The position numbers were made by a program, and so were the translations under genes. Of a DNA stretch of 64,000 nucleotides, positions 48,191 to 58,261 are shown piece by piece (position 1 is the stretch's first letter; each line of letters starts with the position of its first letter). Source of the DNA: Chara braunii (lineage: Eukaryota; Streptophyta; Charophyceae; Charales; Characeae); assembly GCA_003427395.1 (NCBI GenBank), contig BFEA01000034.1, positions 746,274 to 810,273 on the forward strand, read 5' to 3'. The notes under the pieces were generated by a model. The model was not told the origin of the DNA, ran no database searches, and saw only the letters and a program-made list of their open reading frames with translations.

Positions 48191-50878
48191 AGTGATGCTG
48201 TCAGTGAGGAAGTGCTGCCGGGGTTTTTGGCACGGCGGCGACAACATTCTTCAGTGAGACCATGCTGCCGGAATTGACAGCGGCAGCAATATTTTCATTG
48301 GGGTTATGCTACCAGCATGTCGGCAGCAGTACTATGAGGGAAGATGTTGGGGGTCCTCTGCGTCACAACAGAGGCAATTTTTTGTGTGTGATCAGGAGGT
48401 AGTGTTGTGGGGCAGCCATGGTACCGGTTTTGACAATGCAGCGAGCAGTGGTCCGTTGTTATTTTTGTGGTATGCAGCGGTTATGGTGAATTTCGGTGTG
48501 GCCTAGAGGATGGACTGGCAGTGGTGCACATTTGGGATTGTGCGGCAGTGGTGTGTGGACCGGCACTATGAAAAGAGTGCGGGATAAGTGCACGCATCAG
48601 TGACTTTTGGGGCTCGCAACACCTGCGGGTTTCACCAGGGGCCACCTTTATTTTTTTCCGGCACTCGGTGCAAGCGAGATTTGACTTTGGGACCGTACGG
48701 TGCTTTGGCGGTAACATGGGACCATTTTGGGACCAGGTGGGACTGATTTTGAAGTTGAGACTGACGCGTGGTGTGACTATTGCGAGCGGACGTGGTGATT
48801 GGGGATGGTGTGGGTCTGCGAGTTGGGACTATGTTGGGGCAGCCTGGGACATTAAGGCCACGTGAAAACTCGTTTGTGGGAACACCCTCCTGGAGGGCTA
48901 TCTCGCTTGAGTTGTGTGGTCTAGCCTCTGCTCACTTGAGCACTTGCTGGAGGGCACGGAGCGTCATTCAGGAGAAACGCTAAAACTTATGAGTTATGTG
49001 CCCCATATTTTTCTATGGCGGTCATTTTNCTTTNATTGATATATTACCTGACTTTCTTGAGTGAGCCGGACCAAGCTTCACTCAAGGTCAGCTGAATGAT
49101 TCAGATATCCCTCCACACCTGTGTGAACCCACACTTTGCTTGACCCTGTTCGTTTGAATGTTCCAAGAAAAGGTAGAGAAAGTTGTGTGAGTTATGCATG
49201 TGAATGAGAAGGTCTGACGTGAGTCTGGGATTGTACTGTTTTCTTTTGAACTTGTTTTCTATGCATGTTGTGCAGGTAGGTAAGAGTGCAAAGAAGATTG
49301 ATTGTGCCTGTTGAAGGAAAGGGAAAAGGATTGTCTCTTCGTTACTTCTTACCTGCCCGCTTGTCGGAAATGTTTCAATGTTTTGAATAACTTCAATTAT
49401 GTGTGAACCATAAAATGAATTAAGTTGAAATAAAGCAGATAAGGTCAAGCGGATTTAGCTTTCTGCCCATGATTGACTTTCTTTATCCCGAACGACCTTA
49501 TCTACCCATACCTATCCAAATGATTCTCGTTGTCTATCTTCATCAGTTTCTTTTTCATCTAAGTCACCCAAAACTTATGAATAATGAGGATAAAATAAAC
49601 CTACTCATGGCAAACACAGTCTTCCTCTTTAGGAAGCATCCAAGGCGGGGTTTGTATGCTTTCGGAGCCGGCCTTGTTATCGACTTGGAGTGGACCCGAT
49701 TCTTTGGGGGTGGTACTCTGTCGACTCGGTGGTGACAGCCCAACCTCTGAGATCCGAGTCTTCGGACTCGGGCAAGGGGAAGGAGTACCCACAAGACCAC
49801 TTCCTACAGGGATAGGTGTGTGTCGGGGACAGAAGAAGCTCCAGCCCACAAAAAGAAGTAGGTAATGAAGGTGATGGTTCTCTTTGCGCAGTGATAGCGA
49901 CTGCGGCTTTGCTTTAAGTAACTTGATGAGGAATGAATACTTCATCATTCGTGGAACAAAAAGAGTAATTATTGCCCAGGAGGACAAAGCGACCAACAAA
50001 ANTTTTACTCGCTAGATAATACTTTCCTCCAAGCGCGTTGCACATGGTACGGAGATGTGGTCGAGCCGAGAGTTCAAACTTCGGCCAGGAACCAGATCAC
50101 TTGATGATCTGCATGACAACGGTGGAATTTACTTGTAGAAGTAATTCCTGGCAGGGTTTAATAAGTGTCAACAGACCCAACCGTAAGTTAAAGGTTGGGC
50201 TGTCCTTTCTAATCTTTCGTCAGTATCGAGCCTTCGCCTTGGAAACGACGGAATAATAATATCTCCAGTCATATTGGCCGGGAAGAATAACTTTGGCAAA
50301 TCATCTCGTCAAGTTAAAATCCAATCTTCTGTGATCTTATATAAAGTATATTGATTTTATTTATTTATCTTGTGGACAGAGAATTATAAAGGGACTAGGA
50401 TAATATTGTGGGTTTCGCCTTTGGTTGAGACCGTCCTAGTCGACCGACGTCCGTCCGTACCTAGGAGATCAGCGCCCTTGGGGACGGACAACGTTCGGGT
50501 CCACTCGGCATTAACCAAGCGTACCTATACTCCAGCGAGCGAGTAAACGCCTTCGGTTGACCTACCTCTGCAATTGCATGTAAACGCTTTCGCATGTGGG
50601 TCAACAGCTCGGTGGGGATACGCCCTTGAGGGTGGTGACAACCCCTCACGGGAGGTAAGATGTGCCCTGCGAGAACTATCTTGTGGTCGGGGACCGCGAG
50701 ATGTACAGCTGGCGCACCCGGTTAGAGCGGCGAAGGGACAACGCAACCGCGTCCGTCTCGGATGTTCGCGAGACTATTTATGCATCGTTCTAAGTTGTCT
50801 CTGGTTTTGTTTTGTTTTAATTCCTGCGTGACATAGCCGGGAGGACCCTCGCTCACGAGGGGGCGGATGCGCATGACA

Positions 50879-51166
50879 GCTCGACATTATTTTAGGCAGA
50901 ATAGGTCTAGCCTTAGTGTTCCCACGTCCGCGTGCCTCTGTGGTCTCAACAAAGCGAAGTACTTCCAGTTATTGTTGCTATTCTCGGACGTCACAGGCGT
51001 CTGAACTAAAGTTCGAAAAATTTTAGTCTCTCAGTCACAGGTCAGGTCTGAATAAAATTCTGGCAATGTCAGTTTCATGAGGCTCTTCAATCCAACGAAA
51101 CAGTCGGATCGCGTCCGACGTTTAAAATCCCTAGCAAATACCTTGACAAGGGTATTTGCCCCGACA
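50879..51166 (-). repeat. LTR of B-1, 3' copy, second part
   Basis: Aligns with about 61617-61876. It starts GCTCGACATTATTTTAGG at the insertion junction and ends ...TTTGCCCCGACA, the outer LTR's 5' terminus. A purine-rich stretch on the minus strand (CATTCAATGGGGTCTGGG) adjoins at 51167-51189. Confidence 0.85.
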
Positions 51167-51753
51167 GCATTCCCAGACCCCATTGAATGATTTTCACGTC
51201 ATTCATCCTATATTAACGAATAATATAGGTTTGTCTGGATTCTTATGGATCTCCTTTGTAAAAATAATAACAAAATTATCCCAATCATAATTAGCTGAAA
51301 CTTATACCAAAGTCCAAGTTATTCCCTCGGTAGTTTAAATTTCATCAGCTATGAATGGTCTTTACTGAGCGACGTTCCCATCGTTTTTCATCAAGATAAT
51401 AATAGAAACTTCATAAGACTTTAATAGATACTTCGTATAATCAATCAAACAACCATCCAGAACAAAGCCGAAGAGTTTTTACCAACATTCAATAAACGAC
51501 ACTCTCTGTCGTTCGCTATCCAAACAAAAATTTTGATTCTTACGAAATTCTCATGTGAAAGCAACACTGACACACAGCCTATCGGCTGCCTCACAGGTTT
51601 TTCTAAGAATTCTTTCAGAAGAAATTGTTTGTAGAAACTTTATGAGCTTAGTCTGAAAATCCATAGTCCAAAAACTTTTGATCTTGAATTCGTGATAATA
51701 AGGCGCCGCTTATACAATGAGATTCGTCCTTCACTAATCATTTTCAAACCCAC

Positions 51754-51990
51754 CTATAAGAGCAAAACAATTGACTGTAGAATATTAAAATGATATAGCA
51801 ATTGTAAAACAGGAAAACTCAACAAAATAGTCATAATTTTGAGTAACCAGTGACTTAGTATTTGTGAAATTAAAATCTTTTGTAAACGAGTGGATGGTCC
51901 ACTTAAACAATACAATTCGAGTGTACCATCTTCAAAATCATTTTGAAACAAACGGTCCATATTGAAAAGAAATGAGAATAAAATACACAT
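51754..51990 (-). pseudogene. ccmB: ccmB fragment (mitochondrial cytochrome c maturation)
   Basis: CcmB is a membrane subunit of the mitochondrial haem-handling ABC transporter used in cytochrome c maturation. The 78-codon frame contains LFQNDFEDGTLELYCLSG, the hallmark N-terminal block of plant mitochondrial CcmB, then LISQILSHWLLKI and SFPVLQLLYHF, in the correct order. The family is about 200-270 residues, so roughly two thirds is missing. The copy sits in a nuclear retrotransposon and is not expected to work. Confidence 0.85.
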
Positions 51991-52355
51991 TCAAATTAAT
52001 CATAAATTAAAATGAATTAATAAATTTGTAGAAAAGCCTATCAGCAAAGGAGTGACTGCGATGTACAACATGGTCTAAGGGGCGATTACATATGGCACTC
52101 ACTCTTTCTTTTCTTTTCTTTTCTTTGAGCCTGAATCGGACTAAGATAGAGTCTCTTTAAATCTGTCAAAGGTTTAAAGACGTGAGTTGGGTTGTCGACA
52201 AAAAAATATAATAATTAATTACGACTGGCGTTAAGTTTTTTTTGGTGATCGCGCCTAACGGCGGCTTCCTGGAAGCAGTAATTCTTTGTCAAATTAAATA
52301 AAGTGAAGCTTATGGAAACCAAAATTCTTTAAGAAGAAATTACTTGTAGAAAAAC

Positions 52356-52567
52356 TTTCTTGGTTCACGAGGGGCTGCCTTGGTGACAGCCACTTGTGTT
52401 TCAATTTCTTCAGGTCTATGTTTCATAGCTTTTTATGAGGTTGCACTGGGAGTCAGCGCTTGTTATATCAAATTCGCACCATGGATTTTGCCAGAAATGT
52501 TTGATGCTTCTTGGGGTTTTCTGTTTGATACTCTGACTGTGGTTATGTTAATTGTGGTCACTTTTGT
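52356..52567 (+). pseudogene. nad5: nad5 fragment (mitochondrial complex I)
   Basis: Nad5 is a proton-pumping membrane subunit of complex I. The frame reads [16 protein letters not shown], then [16 protein letters not shown], then [20 protein letters not shown], clearly the N-terminal part (about residues 20-90) of plant Nad5. It stops where the text changes into the rrn26 end within GTCACTTTTGTCAATTAGTA. About 70 of some 670 residues are present. Confidence 0.92.
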
Positions 52568-52851
52568 CAATTAGTACGAGTAAGCTTCACACCTCACGAT
52601 GCTTTTACTTCTCGCCTATTCAAGTGATGGTCTTTCACTTTGTATGATAACTTTTTTCAAGAGGGGTTTCCCGCTTATATGTTTTCAGCGGTTCTCTCGT
52701 ATCAACGTAGCTATCCGACAATGCCACTGGCATGACAACCGGTCCACCATAGGTTGACGCATCCCAGTCCTTTCGTACTAGGGATGACTTCTCTCAGTTC
52801 TCTTCAAATCACCAACGGTAGATAGGAACCGAACTGTCTCACGACGTTCTA
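52568..52851 (-). rRNA. rrn26: Mitochondrial LSU rRNA (rrn26) 3' end, partial
   Basis: The minus strand contains TAGAACGTCGTGAGACAG, then CCTAGTACGAAAGGACTGGG (sarcin-ricin loop) and the 3' terminal helices, in correct order. About 280 bp of a roughly 3-kb gene is present, as part of the mitochondrial insert. Confidence 0.92.
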
Positions 52852-53240
52852 ATTGTTATGTTGGCCACTAAACTTCCCCACTGAGCAAAACATGCCAGCG
52901 GTACTCTAGTCCTCTCCGAACCGTACGAGATAGTCACCTATCATACGGCTCTCTATTCTACTTGGTTCGTAGTTCCAGTCTTCGAGTGAGTGAAGTTGCT
53001 TCGTGCCTTACCACGTCTGGTCTGGTATCTCACCTACACCTCGCGTTCACGAACTCCCCGTTCAACTGCATCTCGGAGACACGGTCGGAGATCTTCTAAG
53101 GACTGGCTAAATCTAGTGATCTCCTTTCACGACAGGCTATGGTCCCCGGAATGAGTTCGTCATTCCAGGTGTCTTTCATGTATGCTCCACGCATGAAATT
53201 AGACCCCGGTGGTTTTCGGGGGCGATTCGATGAGGGACCT
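52852..53240 (-). other. Group II intron 3' part with domain V
   Basis: The minus strand at 52951-52918 is a 34-nt domain V: arms GAGCCGTA and TACGGTTC, an inner stem GATAG/CTATC and a GTGA (GNRA) loop, with the AGC triad near its 5' end. The rest to 53240 is taken as upstream intron sequence by position. It directly precedes the rrn26 piece, so it may be the 3' end of an rrn26 intron, or a piece from another gene joined by rearrangement. No maturase frame is seen. Confidence 0.7.
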
Positions 53241-53263
53241 AGCTAACGCGTTAAACACTCCGT

Positions 53264-53307
<44 letters not shown>

Positions 53308-53469
53308 AGGCCTGCACAAGCGGTGGAGCATGTGGTTTAATTGGATATAACGCGCAAAACCTTACCAGCTTTTGACATATGAAAGAAACTCCTCGTAAGA
53401 GATGTACTTTGACTTCATACAGGTGCTGCATGACTGTCGTCAGCTCGTGTTGTGAGATGTGGGGTTAAG
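53241..53469 (+). rRNA. rrn18: Mitochondrial SSU rRNA (rrn18) fragment
   Basis: Contains AGCTAACGCGTTAA, AACTCAAAGGAATTGACGG, GTGGAGCATGTGGTTTAATT and GTCGTCAGCTCGTG, the universal central-to-3' SSU segments in order, with the plant mitochondrial TTGACATATGAA. It spans about 230 bp and breaks off after GGGGTTAAG. Confidence 0.93.
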
Positions 53470-53583
53470 AGGCTTGTTTATGCGAAACTGTTTGTGATGA
53501 ATTTTGCTTTTTAAACTGCAAAAACATCAGTCAAAACTAGTTCAACAAAGCATTTTATTACTGAAAGATGAGGAACAACTAAT

Positions 53584-53681
53584 ATGATAAATTTTGCACA
53601 GAGATGGCTGTTTTCTACAAACTACAAGGATATAGGTACTTTATATCCAATCTTTGGTACAATTGCTGGAGTAATGGGCAC
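53584..53681 (+). pseudogene. cox1: cox1 fragment (cytochrome c oxidase subunit 1 start)
   Basis: Cox1 is the catalytic core of mitochondrial complex IV. From ATG at 53584 the frame reads [18 protein letters not shown], then [14 protein letters not shown], the N-terminal 33 residues. The homology ends where retrotransposon text resumes (ACAACAATTCAAC). NFAQRW is the non-seed-plant form; angiosperms differ. Changes at conserved positions (Tyr for His in STNHKDIG, Pro for Phe or Leu after TLY) suggest decay. Confidence 0.92.
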
Positions 53682-53787
53682 ACACAACAATTCAACAAAC
53701 ATCCGGAACATAACTGGAATTCTCACATCAACATTCAACAATAAAACTGGATTTAATCTTCAGAAGTCTTATAATTCATTTATTCGA

Positions 53788-53930
53788 CAGGATTATTCCC
53801 CTGTAGGTATTTTGACAGGATCATCCCCCTGCAGGTCCTTTCACAGGATCATCCTCGTGTTCGTTTTTTGAGAGGATCATCCCCCTGCAAGTCCTTTCAC
53901 AGGATCATCCCCCTGCAGGTCTTTTCAAAG
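53788..53930. repeat. 28-bp minisatellite in B-1 internal region
   Basis: About five copies of AGGATCATCCCCCTGCAGGT plus CCTTTCAC. The same array is at 62390-62558. Confidence 0.85.
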
Positions 53931-53994
53931 CAAATAGTCACATCACAACTCAACCAATTTTTCAATTCAACAAAACGTTATGATTAAGACAAGT

Positions 53995-54805
53995 TCCTTG
54001 TCACAAAACTATTCCCCAGTCTACTGATAGGAATGATTCCCCAGTTACTGATGGGATTAACCTCCCAGTCCACTGATGGGAACGAGTCCCCAGTTGCTGA
54101 TGAAAATCACTCCCCAGTCTGCTGATGGGAACCAATCCACAGTGCACTGATGGGAATTACTTTCCAGCTTTCTGATGGGAATGACTCCCCAGTTGCTGAT
54201 GGGAATGACCTCCCAGTCTACTGATCGGAACGAGTCCTCAGTTGATGGTGGAAGTCATTCCCCAATCTACTGAAGGGAACCACTCCCCAGTCCACTGATG
54301 AAATCGAGTTGTGAGATCATCCTGTTATAGGTTTTTCACAGGCTTAAGCCCTTGCGGGTCTTTCATTCCATCAATATGGGAATGACTCCCCAGTTGCCGA
54401 TGGGAATGAACTCCCAGTCCACCGATGGGAACGAGTCCCCAGTTGTTGATGGAAGTCATTCCCCAGTCTGATGATGGGAACCAATCCACAATGTTTCACA
54501 GACTTAACCCCCTGTGGGCCTTTCATTCCATCAATATGGGTACGACTCCCCAGTTGCTGATGGGAATGACCTCCCAGTCTACTGATGGGAACGAGTTCCC
54601 AGTTGCTGATAGAAGCCACTTCCCAGTCCACTGATGAAATCCAGTTGTGAGATCATCCTGTTATAAGTCTGTCTCTTATACACATCTAGATGTGTATAAG
54701 AGACAGAATATGGGGATGACTCCCCAATTGCTCATGGGAATGACCTCCTAGTCTATTGATGGGAACGAGTCCCCAGTTGCTGATGGAAGCCACTCCCAGT
54801 CTCCC
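53995..54805. repeat. 25-bp minisatellite in B-1 internal region
   Basis: Many imperfect copies of about 25 bp (CCCCAGTTGCTGATGGGAAT GA). The array is broken once by foreign adapter sequence (54669-54706). Minus-strand frames such as 54371-54631 come from the repeat. Confidence 0.88.
54669..54706. other. Nextera mate-pair junction adapter (assembly artefact)
   Basis: CTGTCTCTTATACACATCT (54669-54687), the Tn5 mosaic end used in Nextera libraries, is followed at once by its reverse complement (54688-54706). This 38-bp palindrome is the circularisation junction adapter of mate-pair libraries and is not biological. The text on its two sides matches separate places in the second B copy, so the join here is false. 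Confidence 0.97.
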
Positions 54806-55384
54806 GATCCTCTTTTCGATAATCATTCCTCAACTGTCGCCATAACATTTCATAATATTCATCCTAAAATAAATGGGATCCATTCGGGACCAGGTTTCGA
54901 TTGCGATTCAAACTTCTTCACATTCCATCCAAAATTTCAGTGTCTCCATTCATCAATCTGTCACATGTAGAGTAGAACAACCTTACCTTCTACAGCCAAT
55001 GCTGGCTAGACCCTGGTTATAGGGGTACGGTGACTATGCCTGACACAAGGAGAGGTAGCCACTTCTCCCCTCGCAGCAACCATAGTCGTCTACCTACAAA
55101 TTCACAATTTCTCAACAACTTACATTCAACCAAATACTCACAATAACAAAACAAATGCTCTCACATGGAATTTCATAATGATCCTTATCGTATATTCTTC
55201 AATAATAAACTGGTCAGATAATTTTTCAATAAATAATAGAATAAATATATCAAATCAGATAGAATTCCCGTGTCATAAAAATGATATCAAATGAAACATC
55301 AACCTTCAGTTCATCTTATTAATCTCACAAAAAGTGTTCTGAGTTCATAATGAACTCAGGAATTGAAATCATAATTTCGACAAT

Positions 55385-56582
55385 CTATTTTTCTGTAACG
55401 GTCAATCCCTTGCATCTACTAGGAGTGTGTCCGGTACTACGACATCTCTTACAGGTAGTATTCTTCCAATAGGATCTCCCTTTCTTTACTCGCTGGTCTT
55501 GTTGATTTCGAGACGCCGACTCGCAATCTTGAGTAGTTGACATTGAAGAATTATTCAACTGATCCCCTTCATTGTCCCTATCTCGCTCACATTGGTCCTC
55601 GAAAGAACGTTCTATCCTTGTCTTCTGATACTCGTGACAAGAATCGTCATTTTCCTTTTCCTGTATTCCTCTGATTTCTGAAAGAGATTCGTCACAGAAT
55701 CTGAATCTCTCTTTCACTTGTCAACTCGACATTCTCTCTCAATTTTCTATAAGCGAATCTGTAATCGAAGAATCTGGTCAAATATTTGACTAAATTCTCG
55801 ACTAATAAAATTTGACCGAATTATTTCCCAATTGAATTTACTGCTTTCTCCTCGAGTAAGCAAATACAGATCCCCTTCAGAAAATTCATCAAAAAAAGCA
55901 AGACACTTCTGTCTATCTGTCAACCCCTGAATTCGACGAGCCATCCATTCAAATTCAACCAAAAACATTTCATTCACTACATATGCTTCTCGCTCTACAT
56001 TCCTCAAATCCTTAATTGTTGTTCTGTATCGCCTAACCAAAATTCGTCTAACATGGCATTGCGAAAATGAGGCCTTACTAATAAAGTCACAATTATTCGC
56101 TGGACTATACTCACAAGATATTTGTCAACATATCTAAGAAATCGCCTCAACATCTGAGGTTCATCCCAATTGTTGATGGATGCAAGCTTCTCAAACTTTT
56201 CAAGGAAAGTAAAAAACAAAATTACTCTTGGCAGACTTTCTTTTTCCTCATCCCTCTGTTCTACAAGTCGAGTTATTTCAATCATATCTTCATGATGATG
56301 ACTTCTGCTTTCTTCCTTTTTCTCTCCTTCGGGTCGTTTCGATAATTTGACAATCATCAACTTCTCGAACTCATTCCAGGTTTCAGAAGCGTGTAGAAGA
56401 TGCTCAACCTCAACCTTGAATTCTTCAATCACAACCCCCAAAATGAAAAGGAGCGTCTGATTTTCTTCCAAGAGCATTAGTGTTGCCAGAGTCTGAAAAA
56501 CCTGTAAGAATTTAACAACCCCGCTACCTTTTAAAAGAGGTACGTCGGTAAAAGGTACTCCCGTCATTTTGTCGTCCTGCAA
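55385..56582 (-). pseudogene. LTR element gag with CCHC zinc knuckle, frameshifted
   Basis: Gag forms the retrotransposon particle and binds its RNA. Three successive minus-strand frames make one gag: 56582-56004 (capsid-like, with WNEFEKLMIVKL and WDEPQMLRRFLRYVDKYL), 56040-55747 (MARRIQGLTDRQKCLAFFDE, the usual helix before a FLEAL/ELQ-type segment) and 55717-55385, which ends in CKRCRSTGHTPSRC, a perfect C-x2-C-x4-H-x4-C knuckle. Each step changes frame, so this copy is broken, or frames shift on reading. No protease, reverse transcriptase or integrase follows; downstream are minisatellites and the mitochondrial insert. It lies about 440 bp downstream of the primer site. Confidence 0.75.
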
Positions 56583-57025
56583 AAGGCATAACTTATATTA
56601 ATGATCGAACTATCTGGTTGATAAACAACCATCGAAAAAAATTTAGGTCCCATTTGCAAGTATTATGCTTAATCATCAAAATCACTTATTTGGATGCCGT
56701 TTCATGAATGAAAAGATGCTACAGATGTTCAATCATCTATCAATGAACCTTACAAATTACTGTGAACGAAATTCACAATAACAGTTTTTGAAACTAAAAG
56801 TCATTATCGAAATGACTTTTTAAAGCTAGACTTCCCCTACTAGTCTATAAGATAAAAGCTAGTACCAGATGTACCACAATATAAGGTACAAGAAGGCGTT
56901 ACCCTTTTTCTCCCTATAGAGGTAAGAATTACTAACCTTTCTCTTAGCCAAGTAAAGAAAGTATAATTTTTACATCATCCATTCCCGAGTGTCGTTTCAC
57001 CAGGGATAACGGTAGTTTGCCGTTA
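56583..57025 (-). other. Untranslated leader of B-1
   Basis: Stretch between the primer site and gag, with no motif identified. The first about 70 bp after the primer site is shared with B-2 (reverse complement of about 43589-43630). Confidence 0.5.
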
Positions 57026-57043
57026 TCCCCGACAACGGCGCCA
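57026..57043 (-). other. Primer-binding site, tRNA-Asp type (B-1)
   Basis: The plus strand reads TCCCCGACAACGGCGCCA, a one-base variant of the tRNA-Asp 3' end including CCA, two bases from the LTR edge at 57046. Confidence 0.93.
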
Positions 57044-57808
57044 CCTGTCGAGCGCATCAGGTCCTCTCGTCCATGTCACGCAGGAGTTTAAACAAAAACA
57101 CAACATAAGAACAACTTGGGAACGACATGAAATAATCTCGATAACCGCCGAGACGGGTGCGATGTCGCGTCGTTCCTTCGCCGCTCTAGCCGGGTGCGGC
57201 AACTGTACTTCCCGTGGTCCTCTACGACAGGATAGGTTTCTGCGGGGCATAAGCTTGTCTTCCCTAAGTAGCTGTCACCACCCTTAGGGGCGTATCCCTA
57301 CCGAGCTACCGACCCATAAGCGAAAGGTTTTACATGCAATTGCAGAGGTGGGTCGACCGAGGGCGTTTGCTCGCTCGCCGTAGTATAGCTACGTGCGATT
57401 AAAACGCCTATTGAACCCGAGCGTCGTCCATTCCGTAGGGCGCTGATGTCCTAAGTACGAAGCGTACGCCGGTCGACAAGGATAGTCTCAACCATCCGTG
57501 AAACCTCCTTGCCCCTTTAAACATGAGTCAAAAGAAAGTTATAACAATCACACATGGTTATACCAAAAAGAACTGTTACTTAGTCGATATGAATGTATAT
57601 TCCAGCTGCAATGATAATCGAAAGAGTCAAAATCATCATTAGACACCCAAGATCAAAATAAAACTCGACCACCCCGGGTCGATCTCCGCAAAAATCATAC
57701 AGCCACTAATGAGGAGTTGGCTTTAGACAATAAGCTCAATGCAGCCGACAAGATAGCCGGTCTGTCTTAGTTTTGACTTGATGAGATGCGCTGCCAAAGT
57801 TATTCATT

Positions 57809-58261
57809 TCATCCTACCGCAGACCTAAGATTGAACACGCACACACCCGTCTCCATACGCTCCTCAATCTTCTTGGATGACGACTGTTTTGCAGATGATT
57901 CTTGATCAGGGGCATTGCTTGAGGTGTTGCATGCCTCTCTCTCTAGGAAGTGGTCTTGGGTACTCCTCCTCCTCGCCCGAGCACAAGACTCGGATCTCAT
58001 AAGTCGTGCCGTCTCCACCGAATCGGCAAAGTACCCTCCCCGTAGAACGGTGCACTCTGAGTCGATAATAAGGCCAGCTCCTAAAGCAACGAACCCCTGC
58101 CCCAGATGCTTCCTGAAGAAATAGAATATGTTCACCACTAGTAGATTTTCAGTTGTTCCCTTGGTCTCTTGCCCAAGGTAACTCGAACGAAAATAGTTCG
58201 GAAAGAAAGAGAATGAGAAACATTTCCACAGGTAAAAGTCATTCAGGAAAGAGATGGTCAA
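57809..58261 (-). other. 150-codon open frame inside LTR B (5' copy)
   Basis: Same position, length and ends as the frame at 36166-36618, with about 25 residue differences. The best-kept part reads GFVALGAG, then ECTVLRGGYFADS. Unknown family; no promoter or selection evidence. Confidence 0.3.

Larger units (their letters stand above)
39953..50878 (+). mobile_element. Nested plus-strand LTR element B-2
   Basis: A complete relative of element B in the opposite orientation: 5' LTR 39953-43568, primer site 43571-43588, short internal region 43569-45355, purine-rich stretch, 3' LTR 45356-50878. It splits the 3' LTR of B-1. CTCG occurs at both junctions (left CTCG then CTGTCGGGG, right GACAG then CTCG), a 4-bp target duplication if the ends are read as CTGTC...GACAG. 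No coding region is seen. Confidence 0.85.
45356..50878 (+). repeat. 3' LTR of B-2, 5.5 kb
   Basis: From TGTCGGGGCAGAAACCC to GCGCATGACA, with no primer site after it, as expected for a 3' LTR. It contains a tRNA-like SINE candidate (46214-46319, reverse), a diverged reverse copy of the 54-bp minisatellite, and a partial match (49606-49735) to the 150-codon LTR frame. Isolated N bases are at 49029, 49034 and 50002. Confidence 0.85.
51569..53679. other. Mitochondrial DNA mosaic inserted in element B-1 (NUMT)
   Basis: Fragments of ccmB (minus), nad5 (plus), rrn26 (minus), a group II intron (minus), rrn18 (plus) and cox1 (plus) follow one another within 2.1 kb. The flanking retrotransposon text is continuous in the second B copy (GCAACACTTACGATACACAA at about 62268), so this is an insertion in the nuclear element. 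None of the fragments is complete. Confidence 0.9.

Noticed and set aside
51569-53679. Considered as a stray mitochondrial contig joined by the assembler
   Set aside because: Both sides continue the same retrotransposon, and the second B copy shows the uninterrupted site, so insertion is the simpler reading; long reads should still confirm it.
54669-54706. Perfect 38-bp palindrome considered as a regulatory hairpin or transposon end
   Set aside because: It is exactly the Nextera mate-pair junction adapter, a library artefact.
53995-54805. Regularly spaced short repeats considered as a CRISPR array
   Set aside because: Units are contiguous with no unique spacers, the genome is eukaryotic, and the array belongs to a retrotransposon.
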